A stretch of DNA of 64,000 nt from Methanolobus sp. WCC4 (lineage in GTDB: Archaea; Halobacteriota; Methanosarcinia; Methanosarcinales; Methanosarcinaceae), in the NCBI RefSeq assembly GCF_038022665.1, contig NZ_CP150629.1:186001-250000 (forward strand), given 5' to 3'. This document shows, piece by piece, positions 42,461-50,900 of this stretch. Position 1 is the first letter of the stretch. Each line of letters opens with the position of its first letter. A program made the translations under genes and the position numbers. The notes under the pieces were generated by a model. It saw only the letters and a list, made by a program, of their open reading frames with translations, ran no database searches and was not told where the DNA came from.

Positions 42461-42869
42461 TTTCTGAAACTTCCCCAGTACTTATCTCAAAGATCTCTCC
42501 ATCACTGGCAGATACATATCCTTCTATCACATACAGGTCCTTCACACCTGAACAGTAGCAGGTACGCTCCATGATCTCGACCTTCCATATGCCTTCTTCC
42601 GATGTGCTGCCATCCGGGGATGAATCCACCAGTGTGGTAGCATTTACTCTCCGGTCAGGAACTTTGAAATACTGAGAATAATATTCTGATGCATTGGGGT
42701 TGCTCATCACTATACCTATCGCCTGTGAACCTGAAATGCTCGTGCTGGCATCCCCGGGGTCGAGAAGTACGTATGCCCCGGCCATACCTACAAAGACAAC
42801 TACAACCAGCCCCGCAATTAGCATTGGTATGCGTTTATCCATGTCTCCCTTATCTCCCATATTTTCCAT
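42417..42869 (-). CDS. Membrane-anchored Cys-rich exported protein
   Basis: 150 aa. A single N-terminal membrane span (residues 13-37, IPMLIAGLVVVVFVGMAGAY) is followed by an extracellular domain with the cysteine motif ERTCYCSGVKD near 101-111 and a C-terminal KKTCSSTSCH. The domain is related in layout to PepSY-like or DUF-type domains but was not recognised. Its cysteines and the 44-nt overlap with the CcdA-type gene suggest it is a partner or substrate of that redox system. A heme- or metal-delivery role is only a guess. Confidence 0.6.
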   Translation of the reverse strand: MENMGDKGDMDKRIPMLIAGLVVVVFVGMAGAYVLLDPGDASTSISGSQAIGIVMSNPNASEYYSQYFKVPDRRVNATTLVDSSPDGSTSEEGIWKVEIMERTCYCSGVKDLYVIEGYVSASDGEIFEISTGEVSESEYDKKTCSSTSCH

Positions 42870-43017
42870 AAATAGTATGAATATCGTCTATGGTATAAAT
42901 CTTGCTGATATAATCACGAAAAGAGCAATGTCTTTGCTATATATATCCACAGAACAAATGTAAGTATGCAAATATGTGCCCACCTACGTGATCGAACATA
43001 CAAAGCAGGGGAAAAGT

Positions 43018-43350
43018 ATGAGAACATTGCTTTTGAGGATATATCTTAGTGAGAATGATAAATACAAAGGTAAAACAGCGCATCATTCGGTTATCGAGTT
43101 CCTGAAGGATGAGGGGATAGCAGGAGCTACGGTGCACCATTGCATCGAAGGGTATGGGGTCCATCATAAGATACACACAGCAAGTGTTCTGCGACTTGGA
43201 ACGGACCTGCCGGTCATCGTACAGGCCGTTGACAGGGAAGAAAAGATCAGAGAGCTTATCCCGAAACTCAAGGAAATGTTACCTACCGAACTTATGATAG
43301 TCCAGGAAGTCGAGGTTGTATCAGGAGAAGGGTTCAGGGAAGATGCCTGA
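43018..43350 (+). CDS. DUF190 PII-like protein
   Basis: About 110 aa from ATG 43018 (AGGGG 4-9 nt upstream). The core RTLLLRIYLSENDKYKGKTA, then HSVIEFLKDEGIAGATVHHC and YGVHHKIHTASVLRLGTDLP, is the DUF190 pattern, a PII-like ferredoxin fold. DUF190 proteins are often encoded beside or fused to CrcB fluoride channels, and two crcB genes lie 1.7 kb away, which supports a regulatory link. It is convergent with the YhbY gene, 5 nt apart. Confidence 0.8.
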   Translation: MRTLLLRIYLSENDKYKGKTAHHSVIEFLKDEGIAGATVHHCIEGYGVHHKIHTASVLRLGTDLPVIVQAVDREEKIRELIPKLKEMLPTELMIVQEVEVVSGEGFREDA

Positions 43351-43355
43351 ACTTA

Positions 43356-43616
43356 TCACCTGTAAAGCACTACTGTACTTCCCCTTACATCTATAAGGGT
43401 CGTTCTTGTTGCTTCTGCAAGCTTCTCTGCCGAGGTCTTGATATCCTCGCCTTCCGCACTTGTCTTCAGCATCTTCACTTTGACAAGCCTGTTAGCCTTG
43501 ATCTGCTTTTTCAGTTCCTCAAGAACAGATTCTGTAATTCCATTCTTACCGATATTGATTATCGGCTTTATCTTTGAGGCGTCTTTCCTTAACTGATATA
43601 TCTTTTCTTTTTCCAT
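43356..43616 (-). CDS. YhbY/CRM-domain RNA-binding protein
   Basis: An 86-aa single CRM domain: KIKPIINIGKNGITESVLEE near 15-34 contains the GxxG RNA-binding loop (GKNG), and the C-terminus reads TLIDVRGSTVVLYR. In Escherichia coli YhbY associates with pre-50S ribosomes. It probably acts in large-subunit assembly. Single-domain length is normal. It has its own leader and no operon partner. Confidence 0.85.
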   Translation of the reverse strand: MEKEKIYQLRKDASKIKPIINIGKNGITESVLEELKKQIKANRLVKVKMLKTSAEGEDIKTSAEKLAEATRTTLIDVRGSTVVLYR

Positions 43617-43775
43617 GATAGTTACTCCTGATAAATAGTCCTGTATAAATGCTTTATCAACGATAGTATAAAAATAGAGAGCTGAGCCACAGGAATAATA
43701 TGGCTATAAACATGCTTTTGTAAACATACATTCAAGCATGCATTTGTAGCGAACCCTGTATGAGAACTGCAATCA

Positions 43776-44474
43776 TTATGTTCTCTTAACGAAGATGTCC
43801 TTTCCATCGATATTGTATTCGAACCATGGAGTGGGTTTGGATGTCAGACCTACTACCCTTATGACATATGCATCCCCTGCTGCCTTTATCTCGATCATGC
43901 CATCGAAAAGCTGTTTCAACGTGGCTATTGTCTGAGCATCATGCATCTCATCCTCAACTACGTAAAGACCAAAACCATTAGCTGCCTTCACACGACCTGT
44001 GAATACATGAAGGAATCTGAATACGGTCTGTATGTTGGAGTACATAAGGATGGTCGACAGCGAGTTGATACAAAGATGGATCTTCTTCTTCTGCTTCTTT
44101 ACAAGCATCTCTTCGAAGAACTGGCTTATCTTGACACCAATACCGGTAAGATCCACAGGACTTGATGCCCTTTTTATCTGGTCGGTATCAGCAGCACCCA
44201 GACCAAGGGTCTTGGTCACACAGTCAACTACACCGATATCTGCATTTGACATGTCCATCCCATTGTCTTCGAACCATCCAAGGATACGCTCCCCGGGTTC
44301 GCGCGTGGAAACCATGATAGCCGAATCATCAGGACTCTGGCTGTTGAAAATTATCGCGTCCAGAAGGTCATCTTTTCGGCTCATAGGCGGGCCTATAATC
44401 ATCAGATTAGTGCCTTCCCGGATGCCGCCAAGCAGTTCATCCAGTTCCTTGATGCCTAAAGAGTACCCGGACAT
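43776..44474 (-). CDS. RAD55/KaiC-like protein with a degenerate P-loop
   Basis: A 232-aa RecA-fold protein: SLGIKELDELLGGIREGTNL near 5-24 is typical of KaiC/RAD55 relatives. The P-loop position reads GPPMSRKDDLL (28-38), where GKT is replaced by RKD, so ATP binding is probably lost. The Walker B region is KIHLCINSLSTILMYSN near 133-149, with Asp replaced. It resembles archaeal signalling proteins that may pair with an active KaiC-like partner such as the one at 47754. Hairpins follow moaB just upstream. Confidence 0.7.
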   Translation of the reverse strand: MSGYSLGIKELDELLGGIREGTNLMIIGPPMSRKDDLLDAIIFNSQSPDDSAIMVSTREPGERILGWFEDNGMDMSNADIGVVDCVTKTLGLGAADTDQIKRASSPVDLTGIGVKISQFFEEMLVKKQKKKIHLCINSLSTILMYSNIQTVFRFLHVFTGRVKAANGFGLYVVEDEMHDAQTIATLKQLFDGMIEIKAAGDAYVIRVVGLTSKPTPWFEYNIDGKDIFVKRT

Positions 44475-44595
44475 GTTTCCCTCTTCATTGGGATCGTATA
44501 TAGGACTTGCCCCATATCATTATAATGACTATTGTTATGAGAATGCCTATACTAGTATGAACCCATACAATATATAATTATATACATATATAAGC

Positions 44596-44610
44596 GTGCC
44601 TTTTGGGCAC
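44596..44610 (-). terminator. Hairpin after moaB
   Basis: GTGCC-CAAAA-GGCAC on the minus strand lies about 40 nt after the moaB stop at 44651. A smaller stem AACC-AAAAAA-GGTT spans the stop codon region. A strong T run does not follow directly, and the sequence then becomes the TATA-rich promoter of the RAD55-like gene. Confidence 0.35.
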
Positions 44611-44650
44611 ATTCTAATTAAATAAAGTAGACTATATAAACCTTTTTTGG

Positions 44651-45190
44651 TTACTGCCTGGCATGCTTTACAAGATGACCGGTTTCAGGAAGTATTATCC
44701 CATCAAGTGCAAGTTCTACCGCTGAAGGGGAACCCGGAAGACAGCATATCACTTTACCCCTGAGCAGACCCGCTGCTGCTCTTGTGAGAATGACAGAAGT
44801 ACCTATCTGAGCTATGCTCTTATGCCTGAATAATTCCCCGAATCCCGGGATATCCTTCTCGAACAATGGCTGAAGAGTCTCTATCGTAACGTCCTTTGAA
44901 GCAAGCCCTGTTCCTCCACTTGTAATGATCAGGTCAGCATCGGACTCTATTGCACGATGTACAGACCCTTTGATAAGGGATGCATCATCCGGGACCAGCT
45001 CATATTTAGATACAGTATGCCCCTTTGAAAGAACAAGGTCCCTCATGATCTTCCCTGATATGTCATCCGCCTCTTCGGGAGAGTCGATACTACCATGTTC
45101 CTCGAACCTGGAAGTCGATATCGTCACAAGATAGAATGAATAGACACCTGTTGCACCTTCCTTATGCTCTGTTGTTGATGGGCTGCTCAT
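44651..45190 (-). CDS. moaB: Molybdopterin adenylyltransferase MoaB/Mog family
   Basis: A 179-aa protein with the MPT-binding motif LIITSGGTGLASKDVTIETL near 89-108, followed by DIPGFGELFRHKSIAQIGTS near 118, and CCLPGSPSAVELALDGIILP near 150. It adenylates molybdopterin before metal insertion by MoeA, which is encoded 4 kb away. The N-terminal 16 residues are variable. It is divergent from DUF1786, with only 47 nt between starts, so the two promoters overlap. Confidence 0.87.
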   Translation of the reverse strand: MSSPSTTEHKEGATGVYSFYLVTISTSRFEEHGSIDSPEEADDISGKIMRDLVLSKGHTVSKYELVPDDASLIKGSVHRAIESDADLIITSGGTGLASKDVTIETLQPLFEKDIPGFGELFRHKSIAQIGTSVILTRAAAGLLRGKVICCLPGSPSAVELALDGIILPETGHLVKHARQ

Positions 45191-45224
45191 ACGAAGTATT
45201 TATACTCTAATAAGTATAAGAACC

Positions 45225-45237
45225 ACTCGATTCGAGT
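45225..45237. promoter_or_regulatory. Palindrome in the moaB/DUF1786 divergent promoter
   Basis: ACTCGA-T-TCGAGT is a perfect 6+1+6 palindrome ending 1 nt before the DUF1786 ATG (45238). A second symmetric stretch, GTATTTATACTCTAATAAGTAT, precedes it and can serve as TATA for either direction. It may control both genes. Confidence 0.4.
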
Positions 45238-46302
45238 ATGAGAACACTTGCTATAGATGTAGGTACCGGCACCCAGGACATACTCCTGTATGACACGGAA
45301 AAGGAAGTAGAGAACAGTCTTGTGATGGTGATGCCATCCCCTACGGTCATCATTGCAGGAAAAGTAAAGAAGGCAACAGAAGAAGGAAAGGATATTTTCC
45401 TGAAAGGTCATGTCATGGGAGGCGGACCATCTGTAAGAGCCATCAAGTCCCACCTGGATAGCGGCTACAAAGTGTATGCTACCGTAAATGCAGCCCTCAC
45501 AATAAAGGACGATCTTGAGAGGGTCAGGTCCATGGGCATAAAGATATTAGATGATAGTGATGCAGCGCCTGAAGATGTAGAAGAGATAGTCCTGCAGGAT
45601 ATAGACCAGGATGCTATCAGAAGAGCACTTGAGAATTTCGGAGTGGAGATGCCAGGGAACATAGCAGTGGCAGTCCAGGACCATGGGAATTCACCTGACA
45701 TCAGCAATCGGATCTACAGGTTCAGGATATTCGAGAGGTTCATAGATGATGGAGGAGACTTCAGTCGTTTCGCATACAAAAAAGAAAAGATACCGGAAGA
45801 GTTCACCAGGATGGCATCTGTGGCACGTAGCCTTGAAGACATGGATATCATTGTGATGGATACAGGTCCGGCAGCAATATTCGGTGCTTTGCTCGACCCA
45901 CAGGCAGCCCAGCCTGCAATTGTGGTGAATATAGGAAACGGGCATACCCTCGCGGCGATAGTTAATGATAACAGGGTAGTAGCCCTTTTCGAGCATCACA
46001 CATCTGCCCTTGACGGGGAGAAACTACAGCGATACATCGATGACTTTGCCAGCGGCCAACTTACTTTCGATGATATATTCAACGATGGAGGTCATGGATG
46101 CTACATTAAAGAGACACCGGGACATGATGCCATCAGATCCATAATGATCACAGGTCCACGACGTAATATCCTTCAGGACATGGACGAAGAGGATAAGGAC
46201 GAAAGGATATGGAGTAAGCTCCATTTTGCTGCACCTTATGGGAACATGATGCTCTCAGGTTGTTATGGATTACTTGCACCGGAATTCAGGGATAGGACTT
46301 GA
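45238..46302 (+). CDS. DUF1786 protein with ASKHA-like ATPase fold
   Basis: A 354-aa protein starting MRTLAIDVGTGTQDILLYDT, where DVGTGTQD resembles the phosphate-1 loop of the actin/hexokinase ATPase fold. NIGNGHTLAAIV near 236 and VMDTGPAAIFGALLD near 206 could be the phosphate-2 and adenosine motifs. I assign it to the DUF1786 family; some database names call this a pyruvate formate-lyase activating enzyme, which the sequence does not support (no CxxxCxxC). Possible role: a sugar or small-molecule kinase or an activator ATPase. Partner: divergent moaB. Confidence 0.6.
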   Translation: MRTLAIDVGTGTQDILLYDTEKEVENSLVMVMPSPTVIIAGKVKKATEEGKDIFLKGHVMGGGPSVRAIKSHLDSGYKVYATVNAALTIKDDLERVRSMGIKILDDSDAAPEDVEEIVLQDIDQDAIRRALENFGVEMPGNIAVAVQDHGNSPDISNRIYRFRIFERFIDDGGDFSRFAYKKEKIPEEFTRMASVARSLEDMDIIVMDTGPAAIFGALLDPQAAQPAIVVNIGNGHTLAAIVNDNRVVALFEHHTSALDGEKLQRYIDDFASGQLTFDDIFNDGGHGCYIKETPGHDAIRSIMITGPRRNILQDMDEEDKDERIWSKLHFAAPYGNMMLSGCYGLLAPEFRDRT

Positions 46303-46494
46303 ACCGGTGATAAGACTTATAAACTCCAAGGTAGTAGGAGGACAGCCATCGAGATAGATCCAAATTGTTGATAGCAACATCAACAAATACAAAAGATACA
46401 TATCAATAAGGATACAGATCCAGATGCAAGATTCAGCGGCCATGGAAGATTGTGCCGCATTCATTACACTAATCGATTCAAGGAGATTTTATTC

Positions 46495-47013
46495 ATGGTA
46501 AGAAAACCAGCAAGTATGTACAGGAACGTCAGACAACGCTCATACACCAGAAGGAAATACATGGGTGGTGTACCAGGTAGCCACGTCATTCACTACGACA
46601 TGGGTAACAAGAGCGCTGAGTTCCCGGTAAAGATCACACTCGTGGTCACAGAGAGATGCCAGTTACGTCACACCGCACTTGAAGCAGCACGTATCACCGC
46701 CAACAGGGCAATGGTGAATGCTGCAGGTCGTGCAGGTTACCACATCAAGCTCAGAGTATACCCACACGAGGTACTCAGAGAGAACAAGCAGGCAACCGGA
46801 GCAGGTGCAGACCGTGTATCCAGTGGTATGCGTGGTGCATTCGGTAAGAACGTAGGAACCGCAGCAAGAGTTTCAGTAGGCCAGAAGATATTTACAATTT
46901 CCGTTAACAAAGAGCACTTTGGAGCTGCAAAGGAAGCACTCAGGAAAGCCGGCCAGAAACTGCCAACCCCTGTCAGGATCGTCGTTGACCAGGGAATGGA
47001 ACTTGTGCAGTAG
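46495..47013 (+). CDS. rpl10e: Ribosomal protein L10e (uL16)
   Basis: A 172-aa ribosomal protein: [20 protein letters not shown] at the start, [14 protein letters not shown] near 21-34, and [20 protein letters not shown] near 107-126. The conserved C-terminal helix is present. AAGGAGA lies 10 nt before the ATG at 46495, the start that gives the expected N-terminus. It is the first gene of a plus-strand set with aIF2-beta 26 nt downstream; both are translation genes. Confidence 0.95.
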   Translation: MVRKPASMYRNVRQRSYTRRKYMGGVPGSHVIHYDMGNKSAEFPVKITLVVTERCQLRHTALEAARITANRAMVNAAGRAGYHIKLRVYPHEVLRENKQATGAGADRVSSGMRGAFGKNVGTAARVSVGQKIFTISVNKEHFGAAKEALRKAGQKLPTPVRIVVDQGMELVQ

Positions 47014-47039
47014 ATACAAATTGACCAGAGGGATATAAT

Positions 47040-47648
47040 ATGGAAGATTACGAAGCGCTTCTTGATCGTGCGATAGCAAACTTACCTGATAAGGAGACTA
47101 CGGATGCCCGTTTCGTGATCCCCGAACCCAAGATCATGGTGGAAGGTAAGACCACGATCCTTGACAATTTCAACAACATTGCGGATGTCCTTAACAGGGA
47201 ACCGGACCATGTTATGAAATATCTGACCCGTGAAATGGGTACCGCCGGTAAGATAGACGGTTCCAGGGCAGTATTTCAGGGAAGGTTCTCAAAGGAACAG
47301 ATCAGCTCGAATATCGAGGCATATGTTGAAGAATTCGTCATGTGTTCAGAATGTGAAAGACCTGACACACAACTTATGAAGATGGACAGGGTCCTTGTGC
47401 TGAAATGTGCAGCATGTGGAGCACACAGACCTGTAAAGAAGAGACGTGCCAGTGCACCTGTCAAACAGGACGCCATTGAAGAAGGCAAAGAATACGATGT
47501 TCGTATCGATGCTGTTGGTTCCAAGGGCGATGGAATTGCAAAGGTCGACAAGTACACCATCTTCGTACCGGGCGCTGCAAAGGGCGAAACCCTCAAGATA
47601 AGGATCAAGAGGATAAGCGGAACCCTTGCATTCGCCGAAAAGATCTGA
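47040..47648 (+). CDS. Translation initiation factor aIF2-beta with C-terminal TRAM domain
   Basis: A 202-aa protein. Residues about 20-98 are the aIF2-beta core ([20 protein letters not shown]), and 103-127 a zinc ribbon with CSEC and CAAC. Residues about 140-202 are a TRAM domain ([20 protein letters not shown], then [18 protein letters not shown]), an RNA-binding OB-like module. Normal aIF2-beta ends near 135-140, so this is a fusion. aIF2 delivers initiator tRNA to the small ribosomal subunit. The TRAM tail suggests extra RNA contact. Confidence 0.88.
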   Translation: MEDYEALLDRAIANLPDKETTDARFVIPEPKIMVEGKTTILDNFNNIADVLNREPDHVMKYLTREMGTAGKIDGSRAVFQGRFSKEQISSNIEAYVEEFVMCSECERPDTQLMKMDRVLVLKCAACGAHRPVKKRRASAPVKQDAIEEGKEYDVRIDAVGSKGDGIAKVDKYTIFVPGAAKGETLKIRIKRISGTLAFAEKI

Positions 47649-47753
47649 TGCCTGATACAGGTATCAAATCCTTCTTTTTTTCAAAAGCAATTATTAAATA
47701 TTAATTAGCCATATTTATATTAAAATCTCGAAATTAATCACTCGAGGAAAGAT

Positions 47754-48539
47754 ATGGCACGAGTACCTACAGGAATACCCGGATTTGATGAACTTATAGA
47801 AGGCGGGTTCATTGAGAATGATGTGATCCTCCTGACAGGAGGACCCGGTGCAGGAAAGTCAACCTTTGGTTCACAGTACCTGTATTCAGGGATAATGGAA
47901 CACAATGAACCAGGAGTCTACGTCACACTGGAAGAGACACCTGCGCGCATTATGAGAAATATGTGGAGACATGGTTGGGACATGGAACGTCTCATCAAAG
48001 AGGACAGGCTCCGCATAATAAGGGTTGACCCGATAGCATACGACAGGTACATCAAAAAGACCATGGAACCTGAGAAAGAAGGAGACCATGAGAACGCAAC
48101 TCTGGAGACCGTGCTGAAACAGATATATGCAAGTATCAAAGAGATCGGTGCCAAACGTCTTTTCATTGATTCACTGACATCCCTTAAGATCTCACCAAAC
48201 CCTGTTCATGTGAGACATATCATACTCGAGTTCATCAAGAATGTAGAGAGCTTTGATTGTACCACCCTAATCACAAGCGAGATCAATATGAATCCTGAGA
48301 ATTTCAGCGTCGAAGAATACCTTGCCGAAGGAGTTATCTGCCTTCAGGTCAACAGGATTGGCGGAGAAAGGATCAGATCCCTTGAGATACTGAAAATGAG
48401 AGGCGTCAAGCACGACGAAGTGCTTCGTCCGTACATGATAACCGATAAGGGCATTGTTGTCTATTCATCCCACTCTGTCATCGGAAAGGAAGCTGATGTA
48501 TTCTCCCCGGACAGAAGTCAGATCTTTGGGGAAAAATAG
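47754..48539 (+). CDS. KaiC-like RecA-family ATPase
   Basis: A 261-aa single-domain KaiC/RAD55 protein. ARVPTGIPGFDELIEGGFIE starts the chain; Walker A GGPGAGKST is near 29-37; VYVTLEETPARIMRNMWRHGWD is near 60-81; Walker B KRLFIDSLTS is near 141-150; and GGERIRSLEILKMRGVKH near 202 is the KaiC arginine region. Archaeal single-domain KaiC proteins bind ATP and may act as signalling or regulatory ATPases. It ends 3 nt before the radical SAM gene, which makes a coupled pair. Confidence 0.85.
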   Translation: MARVPTGIPGFDELIEGGFIENDVILLTGGPGAGKSTFGSQYLYSGIMEHNEPGVYVTLEETPARIMRNMWRHGWDMERLIKEDRLRIIRVDPIAYDRYIKKTMEPEKEGDHENATLETVLKQIYASIKEIGAKRLFIDSLTSLKISPNPVHVRHIILEFIKNVESFDCTTLITSEINMNPENFSVEEYLAEGVICLQVNRIGGERIRSLEILKMRGVKHDEVLRPYMITDKGIVVYSSHSVIGKEADVFSPDRSQIFGEK

Positions 48540-48542
48540 TAA

Positions 48543-49745
48543 ATGAAAGCCGACAAAAAAGATTCATCCAATAAAGATATTACATTGGTCTCGATACCCG
48601 GACTCGCGATAAAGATGGACAAGAAGGGTGATTTTGTCCACCTGAAGGCACATGGACCTTTACGCAAAGCATGTGCCCCTTTTTTGAAAAGGATCAATGA
48701 AAGGCTGGAGGCAGAAAAACCTGCCTTTGTGGATGAGGATAAGGTAATCGCATCCACGTGGCTGCCACCCATCCCGAGCAAAGCTTTCAACAGATTGCTG
48801 CTGGCCGAGACACAGATAGCACTTGGAAGGTACATCCCGGAAACCGTTTCCTTTGAGATCACACGCAACTGTAAATGCAATTGCGAACACTGCGTTGTCA
48901 GCGAGGGAGAGGGTGACCTTGACCTTGACATCATCAAACAGGCTATAGATGATGTTCTTGATATGGGTGCAATGGTCATTGTCTTCACAGAGGGCGACCC
49001 AATGCTCAGAGAGGAGATCTACGAGCTCATAGACTATGTGGACAAGGAGCGTGCCATTGTTAATATGTACACCCCGGGAACCGAGATGACACCTGATAAT
49101 GCAAGGCGTCTCAAGGAAGCCGGACTGCACAACCTTCTTATCAGCATTTATTCCACTAATCCTGAAAAGCACGATGAGGTACGTCGTCTTGAAGGAGCCT
49201 ATGAGATGGCCACAGGTGCCATGAGAATGGGACTTGAGGCAGGATTGCTTGTCACAATGACAACACATGTATCACCGAAGAATATCGATGAACTGCCTGC
49301 AATGTACGAACTTGCAAAGGACATAGGTGTTCACGAATTCTCACTCTGGGAATCCGTTCCCAAGAAGAAAGGCGACCGGATAATCACCGACGATGACAGG
49401 CATAAAGTGCTTGAGATGTACCACCGCATCAATTCGACCAAAGGCGGACCACGCATCTTTGCCAACACTTATTTTGAAGGAGAGATGCTGGGATGCATGG
49501 CAGGACAGCGCTGGCTGAGCGTCTGCGTAGACGGTCTTGTAAAACCATGTTGCTACATCCCATTCCACTACGGGAATATACAGGACAGTTCCATAAAGGA
49601 CATCTGGAGCAAGATCCGCAAGGACAGGCATTTCAGAGGGCAGAGAAACAGGTGCCTTATGCAGGAACAGGAATATCTGGAACTTGTGGACAAGATACCC
49701 GAGGGTGCTTCAAAGCCATATGATATTGAGAAGATAGAATCCTGA
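48543..49745 (+). CDS. Radical SAM protein with SPASM-like C-terminus
   Basis: A 400-aa protein. Cluster motif C110-x3-C114-x2-C117 is in ITRNCKCNCEHCVVSEGEGD; FTEGDPMLREE near 146 is the GGE-equivalent, and TTHVSPKNIDELPAM near 238 is in the barrel. C-terminal cysteines (GCMAGQRWLSVCVDGLVKPC, then CLMQEQEYL) resemble a SPASM or twitch auxiliary cluster. The first 95 residues form an extra domain. It may modify a peptide or protein. The next gene upstream is a KaiC-like ATPase, so the two form an unusual unit. No substrate peptide gene was seen nearby. Confidence 0.82.
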   Translation: MKADKKDSSNKDITLVSIPGLAIKMDKKGDFVHLKAHGPLRKACAPFLKRINERLEAEKPAFVDEDKVIASTWLPPIPSKAFNRLLLAETQIALGRYIPETVSFEITRNCKCNCEHCVVSEGEGDLDLDIIKQAIDDVLDMGAMVIVFTEGDPMLREEIYELIDYVDKERAIVNMYTPGTEMTPDNARRLKEAGLHNLLISIYSTNPEKHDEVRRLEGAYEMATGAMRMGLEAGLLVTMTTHVSPKNIDELPAMYELAKDIGVHEFSLWESVPKKKGDRIITDDDRHKVLEMYHRINSTKGGPRIFANTYFEGEMLGCMAGQRWLSVCVDGLVKPCCYIPFHYGNIQDSSIKDIWSKIRKDRHFRGQRNRCLMQEQEYLELVDKIPEGASKPYDIEKIES

Positions 49746-49750
49746 CCTTC

Positions 49751-50304
49751 TTATTCTTCTTTTAACTGCTGGCAGCTGTCTGCATCAAGACTTTCCAGCA
49801 ACTTTTTATTCTGCCAGTAAAATCCCAGCATCACAACAGTCACTACAATGATCATTGAACTGATATTTGAAAAGATATCTGGCCAGACATACCGCGATAC
49901 CAGAATCAGAAGAATACCAAAGAACCACATCAGGGCCGAGTTGATCATTGCAGCTTTATTGGGACCATATTTCGCATTCCAGCGATGAAGCAGCTTCCAT
50001 CCTGTAAAATAATCGATGGGTTTCAATGGTTCAGTGTTTTTGGAGTCACCCATGAAACGCTTCATCTTTTCTTTGTTGATACCCTGGACCTTCCTGTATT
50101 TTCCAACAGAGAACATTGCAGTAAGTAGAAAAGCGATGTAGCCATATTGCCAGGGAAGAACTATCAACAGGACCAATGAAATGAACATCATCGTACCTAC
50201 GACCGCAGGAAGGTAGCTTTCCCCAATTTACGTGCAGAATATAGATTATATACCGTCACTGAACCAAAGAACAGTGCCCCGAAATAAAAGAAAGTTATGT
50301 TCAT
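49751..50304 (-). pseudogene. Frameshifted membrane protein gene
   Basis: A small frame starts at ATG 50304 (AGGGGA 7 nt upstream) and encodes MNITFFYFGALFFGSVTVYN, a membrane span, then LYSARKLGK before a stop at 50197. The next frame (ATG 50191) begins MMFISLVLLIVLPWQYGYIA and continues for 146 aa. Adding one base in the GGGGAAA run near 50214-50221 would join them as KLGKSYLPAVVGTMMFISLV without a stop. The joined protein would have about four spans. The downstream part may be translated from its own ATG. It is either a real broken gene or a base-calling error. Confidence 0.55.
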
Positions 50305-50417
50305 TTATATTTCCCCTGGAAATTCTAATACCATATTGCAAATTGGCCTGTTAGCACAAATATTTAGTAGATATGTGATAATTTTTATATAGATGTGGCG
50401 ATGAAACAGGCATACAA

Positions 50418-50900
50418 ATGAAAGAAGAATTGTCCGAAAACAAAAAAACAGATCACCTGGAGAAATTGGATGAGTGTATCAAAGATCCAAAGTATGCAAT
50501 TATCCCAATATCGGGCATACCACTCATATTATCATTAACAGGAATTATTTTTGAACCTTTCTTCATACTGATATTCCTTTTTGTTGCCCCTTTCACATTA
50601 CTCTTTTATGCAGCCTATACTGGAAACAAAATAACCTCTGCAATATTAGGCCTATTAATGTTCCCACTCATATTCTTTTATACTAATATACTGACGGCAA
50701 TTATAGATTCACGCTTTGAAAGGCTTACAGATTATTCACAATGGGAGCAAATATGGCACACTATAAGCTATTTTTGGATATATTTGAGTGCTTCAGCTCT
50801 TGTCGGATTTTTAGCTGCTCATAGAAAACCAATTTACATCGCCACTGCAGTGTTTATATTTATTGCCGGACTTCTGGAGTTTGTCAAATTTATCGACTAG
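50418..50900 (+). CDS. Four-TM membrane protein, unknown
   Basis: 160 aa. A charged 25-residue N-terminus is followed by hydrophobic segments at about 28-50 (AIIPISGIPLILSLTGIIFE), 52-70, 72-100 and 117-157. It contains no recognised signature. Codon use looks more AT-rich than the neighbours, which could mean a recent arrival. It is divergent from the frameshifted gene at 49751. A GATAATTTTTATATAG promoter lies about 40 nt upstream. Confidence 0.55.
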   Translation: MKEELSENKKTDHLEKLDECIKDPKYAIIPISGIPLILSLTGIIFEPFFILIFLFVAPFTLLFYAAYTGNKITSAILGLLMFPLIFFYTNILTAIIDSRFERLTDYSQWEQIWHTISYFWIYLSASALVGFLAAHRKPIYIATAVFIFIAGLLEFVKFID

